Origin: Neckera pumila
Taxonomy: Eukaryota > Streptophyta > Bryopsida > Hypnales > Neckeraceae
Direction: 5' to 3'
Assembly: GCA_963969595.1 (NCBI GenBank)
Contig: OZ018412.1
Span: forward strand, 2,420,501-2,484,500
DNA: 64,000 nt
Below the pieces are notes generated by a model that was not told where the DNA came from, did not search any database, and worked only from the letters and a program-made list of their open reading frames with translations. Numbering within the stretch: position 1 is the stretch's first letter; each line of letters opens with the position of its first letter. The translations under genes were made by a program, and so were the position numbers. This document shows positions 28,324 through 41,621 of the stretch, piece by piece.

Positions 28324-30671
28324 TGCTGTAGTTCAGTACGTACTCGAGGGGCGGGATAACAGGTACTTCTTCTCTCTTGATGTCTCAATCGTTGCAAAAC
28401 TGTATCCGTAGTGTTTTGGGGTAAGAGCAAGCCCAAACGACACTCACGCTCCTCTCCTCGCCATTAATGTGATCAGTCGCTTGTAATGCAGATTAGGAAG
28501 GAGAGTTTAATGCCGTAGCTAAGAGAATGAGCCACCAACGCACATTGTACACCACCAGCATTGACAATTACATGCGCATCGCACGTCTTGTTGATGCCTC
28601 AAGAACTGGAGAACATCGAGCAGCAGATGAAAGTCATAACATGTAGACTAAGACCAATGTGAAATCCAATACCATTACATTTGAAAGGTGCTTCAGTCGA
28701 CGAAAGTTATCGAAAGATCAGATCAAGAAAATCCGAAACAAAGAGTGTCCCACAGTAACAGAGCGTTTAGGTCAAGGCTGTTGTTGATGAAGGTAACAAC
28801 AGGAGAGCCGCCACCCGATTTTTTTCAGAGGGCAATAACAACAGACATCGTCCTTAATAAAGACGGCCTTCAGGATGAGAAGGCAATCAAGCTGGCGACG
28901 CTTAATAAAGGCTCCTCTTTATCAGGTCCCCCCTACTACACGTACAGACCTCGGAAGGGGATACTCTGAGGGAGCTCAATAAGCAGATATTGAAATACAC
29001 GATGCCCAAACTGCATCACGAAATCTTTCCAGCTCCTGCAAAGAAGCTCCAACGAATACAATAGCAAATTCGTGGACTACAGAAACAGGAAGGCGAAACT
29101 CCAGAGAAAAATTTCAAAAAAAGGATGACGCAAAATTCAAATTACGAATAGCAAATACTACAAACACGGAATAGGTAATCAGACTCGTAGCGACGAGCGA
29201 ACTCTAAAACAAACCACAAGTCTCATAAGCTGAAATCTGGACGAAAACTTTTTTGATCGCCTCTCAATCTTTTGACAGCAATGCGACCTGACAGCAACGA
29301 GAAAACACAAAAAACCATCACATAGAACTTTTGAACGCTGAAGAGCTCCACTGTGAAGCTACAAGAACAAACACTGCAACGTCACCCCAAGCGAGGCCGA
29401 AACAAACTCGTGATAGTGCTCTTCAGATACTCGCAAGAGGCGAATAATACTCTCCAACATGAACCGAACAGATTGCTACGTTACATAAAAGGCTATCTAT
29501 CTATCTATCTACCACAATGGGCAAGAAGACAAACAGCCTCAGTGACATCGAAGCCGGCATGATAACAAAAGAGGGAGAATTCACATATGATCTTGACACA
29601 CATAACAATAAGAAAAAACGGAGCCCCTACATCTTCTGTCACACAAAATTCAAACCCCGGAAAGAATGCTCAAAAGCGCGATTGCTACAAGACTACTACC
29701 GACAAGAAGAAAAAAATGCTCACGCACCAAGGAGCCCCTGCAAAACACTACTGCTAAGTGACCTCAAACGAAGCGCAGCACGATATAACTTATTGTCACA
29801 GAGAACCACGACGACTCCACGTAACAATCGAGCCGAGGCTCCCAGACACTGAACCCGAACCCGAACCCGAACCCGAACATGAGAGGAGAACCAATTCTCT
29901 ACTCTAAGTTAAGTTACTGCTGCTACTGAACAAGTTCAGCTTGCTTGCGAATCCCAATACAAAGTCAGGTGAGCAAGAAGAAGCAGAGAAATGGGGATTG
30001 CATCCCATGGAGCGCCCCTGCACTGACAATTTGCCTGCTGCCAATGCTACGATCAACGATCACGACGACGACGAGACGACGAGACGACGACGGCGACGAC
30101 GACGAGCCCTGCTGCCTCGGGTGGGGGTGTCGTCGTCCATGTCTGCCAAGCTGTCGCGAATTCAAACTGGCGAAAGCCGAGGCGAGGAAGAGCAGCGATT
30201 TGCGCAGCGCTGCTCTAGGATCTAGGGAAAGGGAACATCGGGGAGGCGAGAAACCGGGAGCGCCTCCAAGAGCTTTCCGGGGCTGGGAACTAGTATCTAC
30301 GCTGTTCCCAGATTTCAGCCCCTCCTGGCTTTACCCTTCCCTGTTCGAATCGCGGCGGCCTCGTTTGAGACGGACAGGACCGGACTAGGCTGGACCAAAC
30401 CGGACTGGACCGGGTTTCTATGTCGGTTGATACCCGGAGGTTCTTCATTTTCAAATTCTCTGATGCCCCCGGCTGTTCTGGGGCACGGACCTGGGGGTGA
30501 TGGACACGTTTCCTCATCAAGGGGTGTGTGAAGGACAGTTTGTTCAATGATATCGGATTCAAAGTTTGGCACTTCAACCAGAGGTCAATTATGATTCAAG
30601 TCTCACGGCCTTTCTTTAGTTGGGTGAAATTCCTTTTCACCCTTATTTATGCTCTCAAGGTACATTTAAGT
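28324..30671 (-). promoter_or_regulatory. Upstream flank of CDKB
   Basis: About 2.3 kb of mostly low-copy sequence upstream of the CDKB start. It contains an (ATCT)n tract near 29491-29511, four tandem GAACCC units at about 29851-29875, and a purine-rich GACGAC repeat near 30060-30107. The segment from 29900 to 30500 is clearly GC-richer. Open frames of up to 147 codons here follow the GAC repeat and have no recognisable domain. It likely contains the promoter and possibly a leader exon; none can be fixed. Confidence 0.35.
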
Positions 30672-31257
30672 TTAACCCCTAAAGTCCCAAGGCCATTTTT
30701 CAGTCAAAAATCACTCAAAACTGCTACTTTTGTTGCGTTCATCTAAAAGCTGAGAAAAAATGTTTTTTTATAGAAAATAACCGTAGGATCTTATACTACA
30801 CTTTTTACAGATCATGTAGTAAAAATTTTGTGATGTTTGACCGTACGGATTGAAAGATATCAGCATTCAAAGTGAAAGAAAAAGTTTTTTTCAAGAAGAT
30901 GCTCTCATTGCCCGAAAAACAAGATTGTCCATAACTTTCTCATAAAAAGTCCAAATGAAATGAATCAAAGCTTCCCAAATAGGCAAAAATATAATCTATA
31001 AGGAAAAAAAATTAAAAAGATTAAATTAAATTTTTTGCAAAATTTTTTTGCTGCCCCTTCTCCCCTGTTTTGAGCTTATTTGGGCATAACTTTTGCTCCC
31101 GGGCACCGATTGAAATAAAAATTACATTCCCCAAAAGCTACTAAGTTTTTCTATCTTACGGGAAAGTTTCAGAAAGTTTCATTAAAAATTGAGCTCATAG
31201 GAACCTGCCCAAAATCCATTTTGTCCCCCGTAGGAACAATGGGACTTTAGGGGTTAA
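30672..31257. mobile_element. TTAA-flanked element F, compact copy
   Basis: TTAA at 30672-30675 and 31254-31257, enclosing 578 bp. The left end is CCCCTAAAGTCCCAAGGCC and the right end reads inward as CCCCTAAAGTCCCATTGTTCC. It is one of the cleanest copies in the window. Shared body blocks include AAGATTGTCCATAACTTTCTC and AATGAATCAAAGCTT. No coding capacity. Confidence 0.8.
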
Positions 31258-31288
31258 GTTACACCGTGGCCAAACAACAGGGGCAGCA

Positions 31289-31800
31289 AAAATTTAAACT
31301 TCGAGGATTTGAAGTGGAGATTAACCCCTTAAAGAACTAAGCATTCAAATTTCAAATGATGGATGAACGCAAATACATCCAAGGGCAAACAATGGGTACC
31401 AGTGTTGTTTTTTTCACACTGACAATACACCATGCAGTAAATGGTGGATGTTCCCTTCAAATTTAGACCATTGTGACTATGTCAAGACACTAGTGTTTGG
31501 CCCCATGAGGCCCAAAAAAAAAAACCTGACAAGTTACAGTATAAATTTAAACTTTGAGGATGGAAGCTGGGATTAAATCCCATAAATGGACCCGGTGTTC
31601 AATTTTGAACAACGGATGAACGGAAACACATCCCAAGCATGCCAAAATGCATTTTTTTCATCCACCAACTTTTTAGAAGACTCTTGTGTTAGAATTTTGA
31701 TGTTTGTATGATGTAGATTTTGAAGATTTTGCTTTGCAAATATTCTATAATTCAAAAGAGTATTGGTAGGTTTGGCCTCAGAAGGTAACTTTTTCAATTG
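31289..31800. repeat. Two tandem diverged repeats of about 250 bp
   Basis: 31289-31540 and 31541-31800 start with similar sequence: AAATTTAAACTT, GAGGAT, then GGAGATTAACCCC versus GGGATTAAATCCC. Both contain GGATGAACG followed by ACATCC. The copies are well diverged. The unit includes a TTAACCCC-like string and may derive from TTAA-element ends. Confidence 0.5.
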
Positions 31801-31812
31801 GAAAAATGCCAC

Positions 31813-34800
31813 TAAAAAAATGATTAGAATGAAAAGGTAAAATGAAAATCTTCATTTTTTACTATGTTTAGAACTTAACATTTTGAGCTTGGAGGGAAAA
31901 TAATCTTGTAAAAATCATAATTTATACACAATCTATGATTGACTTAGAAGAAATTTTCAATTTGGGGAGTCAAATATTATTGAAAATATTGGTTTGTGTA
32001 CTTATTGATCTGACCACATGGAAATAATCTATCAATCATATTTTACAACTATTGTTTAACTGTCATCATTAAATTATGCTTGGAAGTTATATTTATACGG
32101 AGTAATGTATCTTCATGATTTTTGAAATTTCGACTATCCCCTCGTCCTTGAGGGATTAAAGTATAATTTATATAATAATAAATATTTCTTCCAAGATTAA
32201 CAATTTGCCCATACAAAAAGAGAAGACATAAAGTAAGCAAATCCATTATGGACCCAATTCTAATAAGGATCCATAGTCTAGGACCTAATTTCATTATTTT
32301 GCATCATAGTGTGGTAGAAAGTGCAGTCAATGTGGAATTCGGGCTCAAAAGGTTGGAATTGGATTGAAAAGTCAACTCTTAATGAATTCAATGAACAACA
32401 TTGTGTGGCTCTACACATGGCAAAAGGATCCTCAATTACTCCGCAATCTGAAAGAACACTTTTGAATTGCCATCTGAATAGCATGGGTAATTAGGAGAGT
32501 TGCATTTGCAACAAAAAAGGACAAAAAGAATCTCCCTTAGAATCCACTCTCAAATCCACTATGGGAAGCTCTTTGATTTTGTTTTGACTACCTACAACAT
32601 ATCTTCTTTTCTCGAATGTGAGTTGACCATAATACATATGAAATATTCCTTTGATTTTCCCATTAGTATGAATGCATTGTAAATAGATAAGTTAACCACA
32701 TTAAATCCAACTTTACAGGCTTTGTGGCATGATGTATAATATAAGCAAAAAACAGGATGAAGAATTTTTGTGTGTTAGCAAATGATTATGAAGCAAAATG
32801 CAAAGTGGTTGTGCTAGTCTTAGAGAAAAGATGAATTAGCTTTACAAGATGAATTTATTTACAAATCGTAATACATAATGGCATGTGTCTCCCTTGATGT
32901 CTCTTACACTTCTAGAATCATGATTATTACAATGTTTACGTAGTTGATGATTTGAAAATTGACAGATTGAAGGACCTTATGTCAAATTTTTGAGAGGCTA
33001 TAATAAGAGTAGTTTTTGTTGACAGCCTTGACCTTTTGAGATATAACATGACACACACTACAAATAATGAAGCCACGATTGTTTTGTCATCCTAATTCCC
33101 TTTCAACTTTGAAACTCATGCCAATGCCTTTGAGGTTTGCCCATGCTTTTGTATATTTTTTCATCTAGAAATCTTGAATGCATTAAGATGCCAACGGACT
33201 TCTATTTCCTAAAGTCATTTCAAAAAATTTGTTATGATTATTAACATTTGTATAAGAACAATTGAATTCTGAGCATGTTTGGATTCAAATAACTTCAATC
33301 ATTTGTCATTGTTACGATAAAGCAAACAAAAGTAAAGACTTAGCTTAAATACTGACAACCTTGATAGTCTTGATAGTGCCATGGAAAATGTACTAGTTTA
33401 AGGTTATACTACTTTATAATATAACTATTTACTAATTCTTAAAGGACTAGTGGAAAAATTATTGGACAACTTATCCAATGTCATTTTAAAGTTTGCCAAT
33501 TCACTTCCTAGAACACATATTTTTTATTATACAAAACAACCTATATAACCAATAATTAAATTTATTGTTTAAAATGTGAAATTTTGAAATGGTTTGGAGG
33601 GATCTTTTAATTATATGGAAAAATTAAATACCAATTAATGAATGAAACAAAACATATCTAATATCATTAATATTTTTACAAAGATACAAATAGAAATGTA
33701 GAATACTTTAATTTTTTTTCAAACAATAATGGTTTTTCATATCGTAAATTCTTTCAAATTTGACCTTCAAGTCAAATAATCATGGTTATATTAAAAAATT
33801 ATTTAATTATTGATTAACTTATATCTTACGTATTTTATATATTAAAAAAATCTTCATATTCATTTTTCAAGATTATTTTGGAGGAAAATTACAATCATTG
33901 AGGCTTCTCAAAAAGTAGTATTAAATAAAACCATACCAAATGCAATATGAATAAAAATAATCTCAATTTTTTCATCAAAGGCCAAGATTTTATGAAAATA
34001 ATTGGTTGTAGTAAATCTCATAGTAAATCAACTTCAAAATGGAAAATTTCACTCGAAACCCTCAATGTTGTATAATAGTTTGATATGCAACAATTTTTTG
34101 GAGAATGTTTCAAATTTCAAAAAAGAATTCAAACTAAATTCAATAAGCTTCATTTTTCTTAGCTAATCTCATATTATTCTTGGTTTTTTGCTTCTTTTAA
34201 ATGATAAAAAAATGTCAAAGTTTGTAGTTGATTTTTTCAAATATGAAGAAACACTACCAAGGCCAATCATAACATTTTGTGATTGTGTTTAAGAAGAGTT
34301 CTGCAAACCAATTTACGAAAAATTTGGATGCTTTGGTGCTCCAAAAGTAGATTTTACTATGTAACAAATTGGTTGGCTTTCATAATTTTGGCTTTACGAA
34401 TAATATTTTGTATGGTAATATTTTTCTATAAATTACTTATATTAAGGGATTTTTCAAAATTTTCGAGTAGAATAAAAACTATACATTAGATGTTTTCATT
34501 TTGTTACTTTGCTCACAAGCAAAAAAATGTATTTTAAATGTCATGTCAAATCTTAAGAGAAGAAAAACTCAAAACATTAGAAGACATTGGATAGTATACC
34601 ATTTTCTTGATAAGCTACCCCATATAAAATAAAACAACTAAAATGTCTTGAACTTAACTCAATGTTGTGGATATAATATCAATAAAGTTGTGCAAAAGAA
34701 ATTGGATGAAAATCATCTATTTTAAAATATATACAAAAGGCTAACTGACCATTGAAAGGATAAAAAAATGTTGTTAGTGTCCTTCATAGGTTAAAGAGAG

Positions 34801-35530
34801 GTTTGCATAATGCAAACAACTTTGATTTGAAGTTTTGGACCATGGTTCGCCGATCAAACATACACTTCAAGTTGGACTCATGGTAATGATGGGAGTTATC
34901 TAAGGTGAAATTATCCAAAACCTTCCATAAATTCTCTGGGGCACCTACCAAGAGTACTTTTAATTCAATAATAGATTGTCATTGCAACCTTCATTTGGTT
35001 CTTGGTATATAATGAGGGGGTATAGTTGAGGCCATTTATGGAGCACTATAGGAACATGCCACTAATTTTTGAGTAGATTTGTTCATGATTAAGTACATTA
35101 GGCACAACTAATTAGTTGCCACTATATCATTAAAGTAAGTAAATCACAACCAACTGCTAGTGTAGACTGCCTCCAATTACCTAGATACATGAATTAATAA
35201 ACTTTGGCACAATTTAAGGGTTCTAAATGCCCCTTTTTCACTTTTTACAAGTAATGAAAGGTGCTAAACAAGAATAGTAGTAGGCAAGTCTATGGTGGAC
35301 TTTCGTGGTCTACACATTTTCCACTTTGAAAAATTATGAAAATCATATGGGTGGCCGAAAAAATATACTTTTTTTTTGGAAATTCATGATTTCTATTTGC
35401 TAACAAGAAAAAATTACTCCCTCTCACTAAAAGACAACTTGCAACTGTGTTGAAATCCTTATTTTGACTATGTTATAACTTTGGGATGAAATCAACCCTT
35501 TCCCCAGCCATGCGACGTGTAGGACGGATA
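31813..35530. other. AT-rich intergenic sequence
   Basis: About 3.7 kb of very AT-rich sequence. I see no gene, no RNA gene and no bounded element. Confidence 0.4.
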
Positions 35531-35815
35531 GGGTGAATTGTTCCCGTCATTCCCTCGTGTTTTACCCTAGAGGAAAACACAATTTTTTATTTGCCACCCA
35601 TGATAAAATTTTGGAAATTTTGAATTCATATTTGAAAATCAAAGGCCCCAAGTTAGTTACTACTGTAGAGGTGAAGATGTACAAATTAATCAAAGGCAAA
35701 ATACAAGGCCCCAAATTAGCTAGTGAGGTGAAGAAATACAAAATTAATCTAGCACAAAATAAGGGGCAGTTTTTTACATTTTCATGGTTGGGGGAATGAG
35801 GGGGACAATTCCCCC
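35531..35815. mobile_element. Possible small inverted-repeat element
   Basis: The left edge GGTGAATTGTTCCCGTCATT and the right edge, inverted, GGGGAATTGTCCCCCTCATT match well. The interior has two tandem related segments, each with AAGGCCCCAA followed by GAGGTGAAGA. No clear target duplication was found, so the boundaries are approximate. Confidence 0.4.
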
Positions 35816-36242
35816 TGCCCATGCAGGACTGTTTCAATAGTTTTCCTGTTCCTCTACACAAAAACACAGAAAAAAGATTAAAATAACAATCAAAAGGACG
35901 TCTTGGATGGCTCTGTACTGTACAGATTATTATTCTTTCTTTTGTCCAGCCAGCCTAATAAGGTAAACAACTGGAGGCTTCCTTCCTGGTACAGTACTGT
36001 TTTTGAGAAAATTTGAGTATCTATTTGAAATATAGAAAATTTGAAGTCAAAACAAAACTTATGATAATCCTCTAGCAATAGAATAACTCTATTTGTGAAA
36101 AATTGAAAGAAGTACGTAGATTCATAAGTTGTACTCCACACCTGAACAGAGGATGACACGGCAACTCCAAATTGGATTTTGGGTTCACAGTCTGCTCTTA
36201 ACCCCTTTCGTAGGAAGAAAAAATGGAATTGGCCAAGTCATT

Positions 36243-36395
36243 TCATATATTGTGGACCCTCATGGATTTCGTTATGAATTTTTGAAGTTGAAACACAGTG
36301 GTCACTAAAAGCGACCACCTCGATTGTCCATGTGTTTCAAAAAAAAAAAAAAAAAAGCGACCACCTCCTGAAGTGTATATGACAGGTACATTGAA
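36243..36395. repeat. Dispersed repeat, partner of 41447-41560 (inverted)
   Basis: The reverse complement of this stretch matches 41447-41560 through AGGAGGTGG, GCTTTTAGTGAC, AACTTCAAAAATT and the following bases. This copy is interrupted by a short poly(A)-bearing insertion at 36322-36356 that the partner lacks. Confidence 0.7.
36311..36367 (+). mobile_element. Tiny poly(A)-tailed retro-insertion with target duplication
   Basis: GCGACCACCTC occurs at 36311-36321 and again at 36357-36367. Between the copies are 17 bases (36322-36338) followed by 18 A. The related repeat at 41447 has a single uninterrupted site, AAAAGCGTCCACCTCC on the matching strand. Insert plus poly(A) plus an 11-15 bp duplication beginning at AAAA is the signature of target-primed reverse transcription by LINE machinery. 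Confidence 0.75.
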
Positions 36396-36639
36396 GAAAC
36401 CAAAATGTATCTTTGCGTTAGTGGTCACTTATAGAGCAAGGTTGTTTTTAGAGCACACTAAGGTAAAAGCTCCTATACCCAACCAGGGTCTGAAAACCCA
36501 ACCTGTAGCATGCATGTATTTCCAACCAAAGCCGGAACAGGTTTACAATCAAAGATTGGAACGCTTTTTTTTCTCCTTTTCAAGGTTGAAACTAAGAATG
36601 TCATGCAACATGTCCTAAAGTATTATAAAGTATGCGGAA

Positions 36640-36830
36640 AGTAGTGAGTGGGAAAGTAGTCTCTTGATTGATCGGAATTGGAAGACTCTAAACATTGGGT
36701 ATAAATTTGGCCTACTTTTTGGCTTCCAAAAATCACAGTAATTTCAATTTTGGGAATTAAATTACCAAAAAATTACAATCCCCATATTTCCTATCTTCCT
36801 ACATGGGGAAAAAATTTTCATCACTCAATT
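36640..36830 (-). repeat. Dispersed repeat, copy 2 of 3
   Basis: The inverted match of 63770-63930: shared runs include CCTATCTT next to CATATT, ATTTCAATTTTGGGAA and GGCTTCCAAAA. A third, more distant copy is at 2790-2940. No coding capacity or known family. Confidence 0.55.
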
Positions 36831-37049
36831 CGCTCACCATGTACTCAAAAACTGCTTAAATGATCGGGTATGGGTACAGTTACCTTATCTTGTGGGCATT
36901 GAGCATGTACACAAAAAATGGGATATATAGTCTGGTTCGTAGGTTACTTTTGGTCTTAGTTGTGTGTTTTGTATTTTATCTTTGCAATGAAATCCCGTTT
37001 CATTTGTTTAAAGAAAAAAAGAAGAGGGAAAAATACTGGCCAACTAAGT

Positions 37050-40000
37050 TATGAATTGTACCACTCCAATCAAGGACAATAAAAGGGAGAACTCCAGACC
37101 TACACATACCATTCATGGATCAAAGCATGGAGCCCCCAAGAATGCCAGCAATGGATCACAGCAATTCAATCAAGGTGAGGCCGGGTCTATAAAGCAAGAG
37201 CCTCCGTCGACCTATTTTGCGTTAGAGGTGGGCATAAATTAAGAAGAGTGCGGCTGTTGAACACCTGCGGTGAATAATATTGTATTCTATGTGTTCACAT
37301 TCAATAAGGCTTTACTTTCAAATCTCAGCTTACCCCCCTAGCCTTCTCTATGAGAAACCGTCCTGACAATGAATTGGAGATCGCTATTCAAACATCCAAG
37401 TGTATTAGTTGCAGTGACATTAAAAGGTGGCAGGCTCTCGCAATGAAGAAACAGACACCATCTTCTGCACACTCCAAGCCAGGGGCAGGCAATGGACTGA
37501 TGGGAGTGGACAGACAGACGTGTAATGCCGGTAAGCTTAGTATTGCGAAGAGAACTGGAACTCTTACTCCCCATGATCATCAGTCACAGGGAGAATTCAA
37601 CTGAGTGAACTTAACTTACTGTGCGAGACGGGTGTTGCTCGTTTGAATTGAGGACCTGGGTTGGCTTGCCATTTCAAAAATGGGGACTCACGGCACTCCA
37701 ATCCCTGCGACACTGCCTGCCTGTCTACGTGCCTGCGTGCCTGCATGCCCTGCCCTGAAGTTCAGTTAACTTCATTATTAAGCTTATTACTGGAAGTGCG
37801 AGCCTTGAGAACCAACCTGGCTGAGCCTGGGGAAATGGGGAAATGGGGAAATGGGGAAAGAAGACGAAGAAGCAAAAATAAAGCATAAAAATAGAAAAGG
37901 GGGAACATTACTTGGCAAGCTCCAGAACTCCGCAGCCAGAGTGGCAAGGCTTTCTTGGAGAGGGGGCCAAGGTCAAATTTAGCCTTGAATCCGCCTTCTG
38001 ATTCCTTTTTTCCACACATGCGTGGGCAGCTGACCCCGGCGGCCCTTGAGGACGGAGAGCACTCAGAGCAGAACAACCATTATCTGCGTGCCTTTAGAGC
38101 TGGAAAACACCAAGAAAAAAGGGGATCTCCATCCAAAGCCAGTCCCCCAAATTTCAAAAAACCTCCAATTCAAAAAGTTTTCGCCCTGCAGTAGTGCAGT
38201 TTTCAAAACCCGTCCGCCGTTGCAGGAAGGACGCCACGGTGGCAAAGCTGATTAACTTAACCCTGTCTTTTCATTGCTCACAAACTGAACTAATTTCGTT
38301 ACGATGCAACGGACGGAATCACAGAAAACCAGTGAGGGCCTAAGCTTAGTATTTGGGTGGTGTTCAAATCTCCAATCCACCCCCGATTTCATTCAAAGTT
38401 GACCAGGAGGCCCAGAAGTCAAGCCATGAGCCCGGCTGCAGGCACAAGGCTGCTGGGTTCAGTTCATTTTTAGTGTGGCAATGCCATATATCTGATTAAA
38501 GCTCCAGATCTACGCTGTGGAGTCCATTCGTACATTCCCCCCCTGAGCTTCAACCGAACCAGGCAGGCACTCAGAGAGGTTAAAATTAATTCGTTGATTG
38601 ATTTTTAACTCAGAATTGAGAACAGATGAGTGCAAGTGTGCATTTGCAGATATGATCGAGTAGGGTCAGGATGATGAGACGGGAGACGAAAGTGGTGAAC
38701 CTAGCTGGTGGCCAGGCTCTCCAGCCACCGACCCACCTTCCTCTTATGTCTGCACAGTTCCACTTTCAGGTTTCATTAAGCTTACAAGACCTAATCGAGA
38801 AGGCCCAGTGTACTACAGTAGTTCGAATTGACAACTGACGTCCACGGTAATGCACGACGTTCCTGATCATTCCTGCAAAACCTGACATGCCAGGGAGCAA
38901 ATTGTTCATGCAAATAAAGAATGGCAGGCGAGGACCGACTGTGTGGACAATGACAAGGGAAAGAGATGGTTGTTATTACGCATCGGTTTCTCACAGAAGA
39001 CGAAACTATGAAGCGAAAATGATGGACTTGTGCCAGTATCGTAATAATAATATCATCATTTAATAATATCATTAAAATAATAAAGAGCATTACATCGGTT
39101 GGCATGGAGAGGAAACGAGATACACAGCTGCCTGCACATTTCAGAGAACGTAAATGAAAATGCGATAAGGATGAAAGCGACGAAAGAGCCCCGCCCAACA
39201 TGTTAACAGACATAAGTACAGGAGCGAGAAAAATTTGTTCATCGAAAACATTTAACAGGTAGAATCTAAGTAAACTCTGGTTTGCAAGCTAAGAGCTCCA
39301 ATGAAGACACCTACCACATACAACGCCACTCCATCAGAGGGTTATGAAGCTTGTGCACGCTTCATTTTGCACAGTAGGTGGTCTAAAGGATGCTTTGGCG
39401 AACAAGTAGTTAGTGCAATCCTATTCAAACCTTTGGAGGTTATGATGCGTAGGTTTTGGACTGGGCGTGTAGGTGAGACGATTCAGGATAAATCATGAAC
39501 GTCGCACGTTTTGTAACTCCTGCTGGCCCTGTTTCAAACACTGTGGTCAAAATGGATAACATCAGAGATCAACAGAACAGTCAAAGCAGAGTACCTCCGA
39601 GAAGGTCCAACAAGATGAGCCCGACCTTGTGAAACGTCTTCGTAGTCCCTTGAAAAGCTTTGAAGCCCAGTAATGAATGACAGGAAGGCGCGACAAGATT
39701 GACATTTTTCCATCGCAAGGACACGAAACAATCATCACGAGTCATATCCACTGTTCATCGTAACATTGCAAGGTGATCTCTAAATGGACTGAATATACAA
39801 GACATGTGAACCCTAAACCCTAAAAAGCCCAATCCTGTTGCCTTTGCTCCAGCAGAATTTATGCATACGAAGTAAATCCAAGTATCAGTTCCCAATTTTG
39901 CAGGACTGTACAAAGCTCTCACATATACCGTCAATGCGTCTGAAACCCGACCAGCCTGCAATTTAAATAAAAAATCAACATCCGAGCAAGAGTGCGAAGA

Positions 40001-41446
40001 CTCTTGAGTTCAAGGCGATGAATTTCAATTTCATTTCAAGTAAATGAACATTCCTGCAACATCGATATCACTCCACCTTAGAGTTTGCATGTGGCAAATC
40101 CCTAGCAAGTTTCGAAGTGCAGCGATTTCCAACACATTGATTAGAATGATTGCTATCACAGCTCAAATATGCAAGGAATACAAAAGTAGGTAGTTGTACA
40201 TGGAATCGTATCCTCAATATGCAGAGAATGTGACACTATCTGGACCTTTTAACTACAACCTGATTTCAAGGTGTTGACTGAACACCATACGATATTGCCA
40301 CAGAGCGGCACAAGAAAAGAAAAATTGATACATATGATTCCCATTTCGAATGCACAATAGCTTGGTGCATATATAGGATAGTAATCCGAGCCGCATCACC
40401 ATCTTGTGGCCCCCCAAAACTAGGTCATCAGTCCCTACACTATGCAAGTGCCATTCAAACACACATATGACTTAATAAGAAATGAGATACTTCTAGGTTC
40501 TATTGATGCTTTCATGAGATACATCGTAGACGCAATACTTGAAGTTCTAGGGTAGTCTACCTCATTACTACTTAGGTCAAATTTCAAAAACTCATAACTT
40601 ATTCAAACAGTATCCAGACAATCCATCCAGTAGCGTCTTGAAATCCTCTCAGAAAATGGAACAAGACCACAAAAGAAAATTTTCATTCTTACATTGACAA
40701 CCACTAAACTAAAAGCCTAGAAACCGAGTTCCCTTCCTTATTGCATCCGCCCCTGGTCACATCTCCACCGACGACCCCTCAATCCGCATTGTACATCAGA
40801 TCGCCTTTGTCTCTAGCACCCCCCAAAATTAAAGAGAAGAAATATAAGAACAGAAGCATCGGCAGCAAGCAATCCCAACCAAGTGAAGGAACCGTCCGAG
40901 TCGATCGAGCAGCCAACGAACGAATCCAAAATGAACGAATGACGAAGACACAAATTTCCTTGATGATGTGCGATGTGCGATTAACACGAGCTGGATAATT
41001 AACACCCGTGAAATCAACTAGCTGAAGAGATAGCGAAGTCCTGGACCAAAGTTTGAACGTTACGATGCTGCCCACCCGATCGAAGCTTGAATAATTTCTG
41101 CAATTTATTTTCACACTCAAATAGGCAATGTCATCAGCAATGGAAATTTCCGGCAAATGAAGTCGGAAATTTTAGGAGCTGCACCAGGGAATGAATCGAC
41201 TAGTCGAGTCGTGCAATTGCAACTACACGTTGACATTCACTGCCTGCAACCGAACCCCAGTCAAGAAGAACGAAGCATCAGCTTTGACTTCGAATTCAAG
41301 CCCGTGCGTGAGGCAGACACGCGTCAGTCAGGTATAGCATCGGGACTCGGGAGGCCAAGGGACGTAAAACAGACAGGCCTCTAATTGCGTCCTCTACCGG
41401 AGAAGTACATTTTGCTTTCTTAATGCACCATCAATGTACAAGAAGT
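37050..41446. other. Low-copy, GC-richer region without a recognisable gene
   Basis: Base composition here resembles the genic parts of the window, but I cannot connect any open frames into a known protein. Small features include three GGGGAAATG units (about 37831-37857), a string of TGCCTGC-like units (37715-37757), and a telomere-type ACCCTAAACCCTAAA at 39809-39823. A telo-box of this kind is common in plant promoters. An unrecognised lineage-specific gene or non-coding RNA is possible. Confidence 0.4.
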
Positions 41447-41560
41447 TTACATTTCAGGAGGTGGACGCTTTTAGTGACAACTGATATTGAACTTCAAAAA
41501 TTTGTGACGAATCTAGGGTGGTTCCAAAAATATGAACTGCCAAGTCGGTTTTCTTTCAAG
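41447..41560. repeat. Dispersed repeat, partner of 36243-36395
   Basis: See the partner. This copy retains the uninterrupted site at AGGAGGTGGACGCTTTTAGTG, which shows that the poly(A) insert in the partner is secondary. Confidence 0.7.
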
Positions 41561-41621
41561 TTAATTGAAAAGTTATTGAAAAATATTTTAAGGAGTTTAG
41601 CTCTCCCCAAAGTGTGAACCC

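Noticed and set aside
29945..30388. 147-codon plus-strand open frame upstream of CDKB
   Set aside because: It is driven by a GAC/GACG low-complexity tract that opens several frames at once, and no protein family is recognisable.
39800..39830. Interstitial telomere array
   Set aside because: Only about two ACCCTAA units are present. It is better described as a telo-box-like motif.
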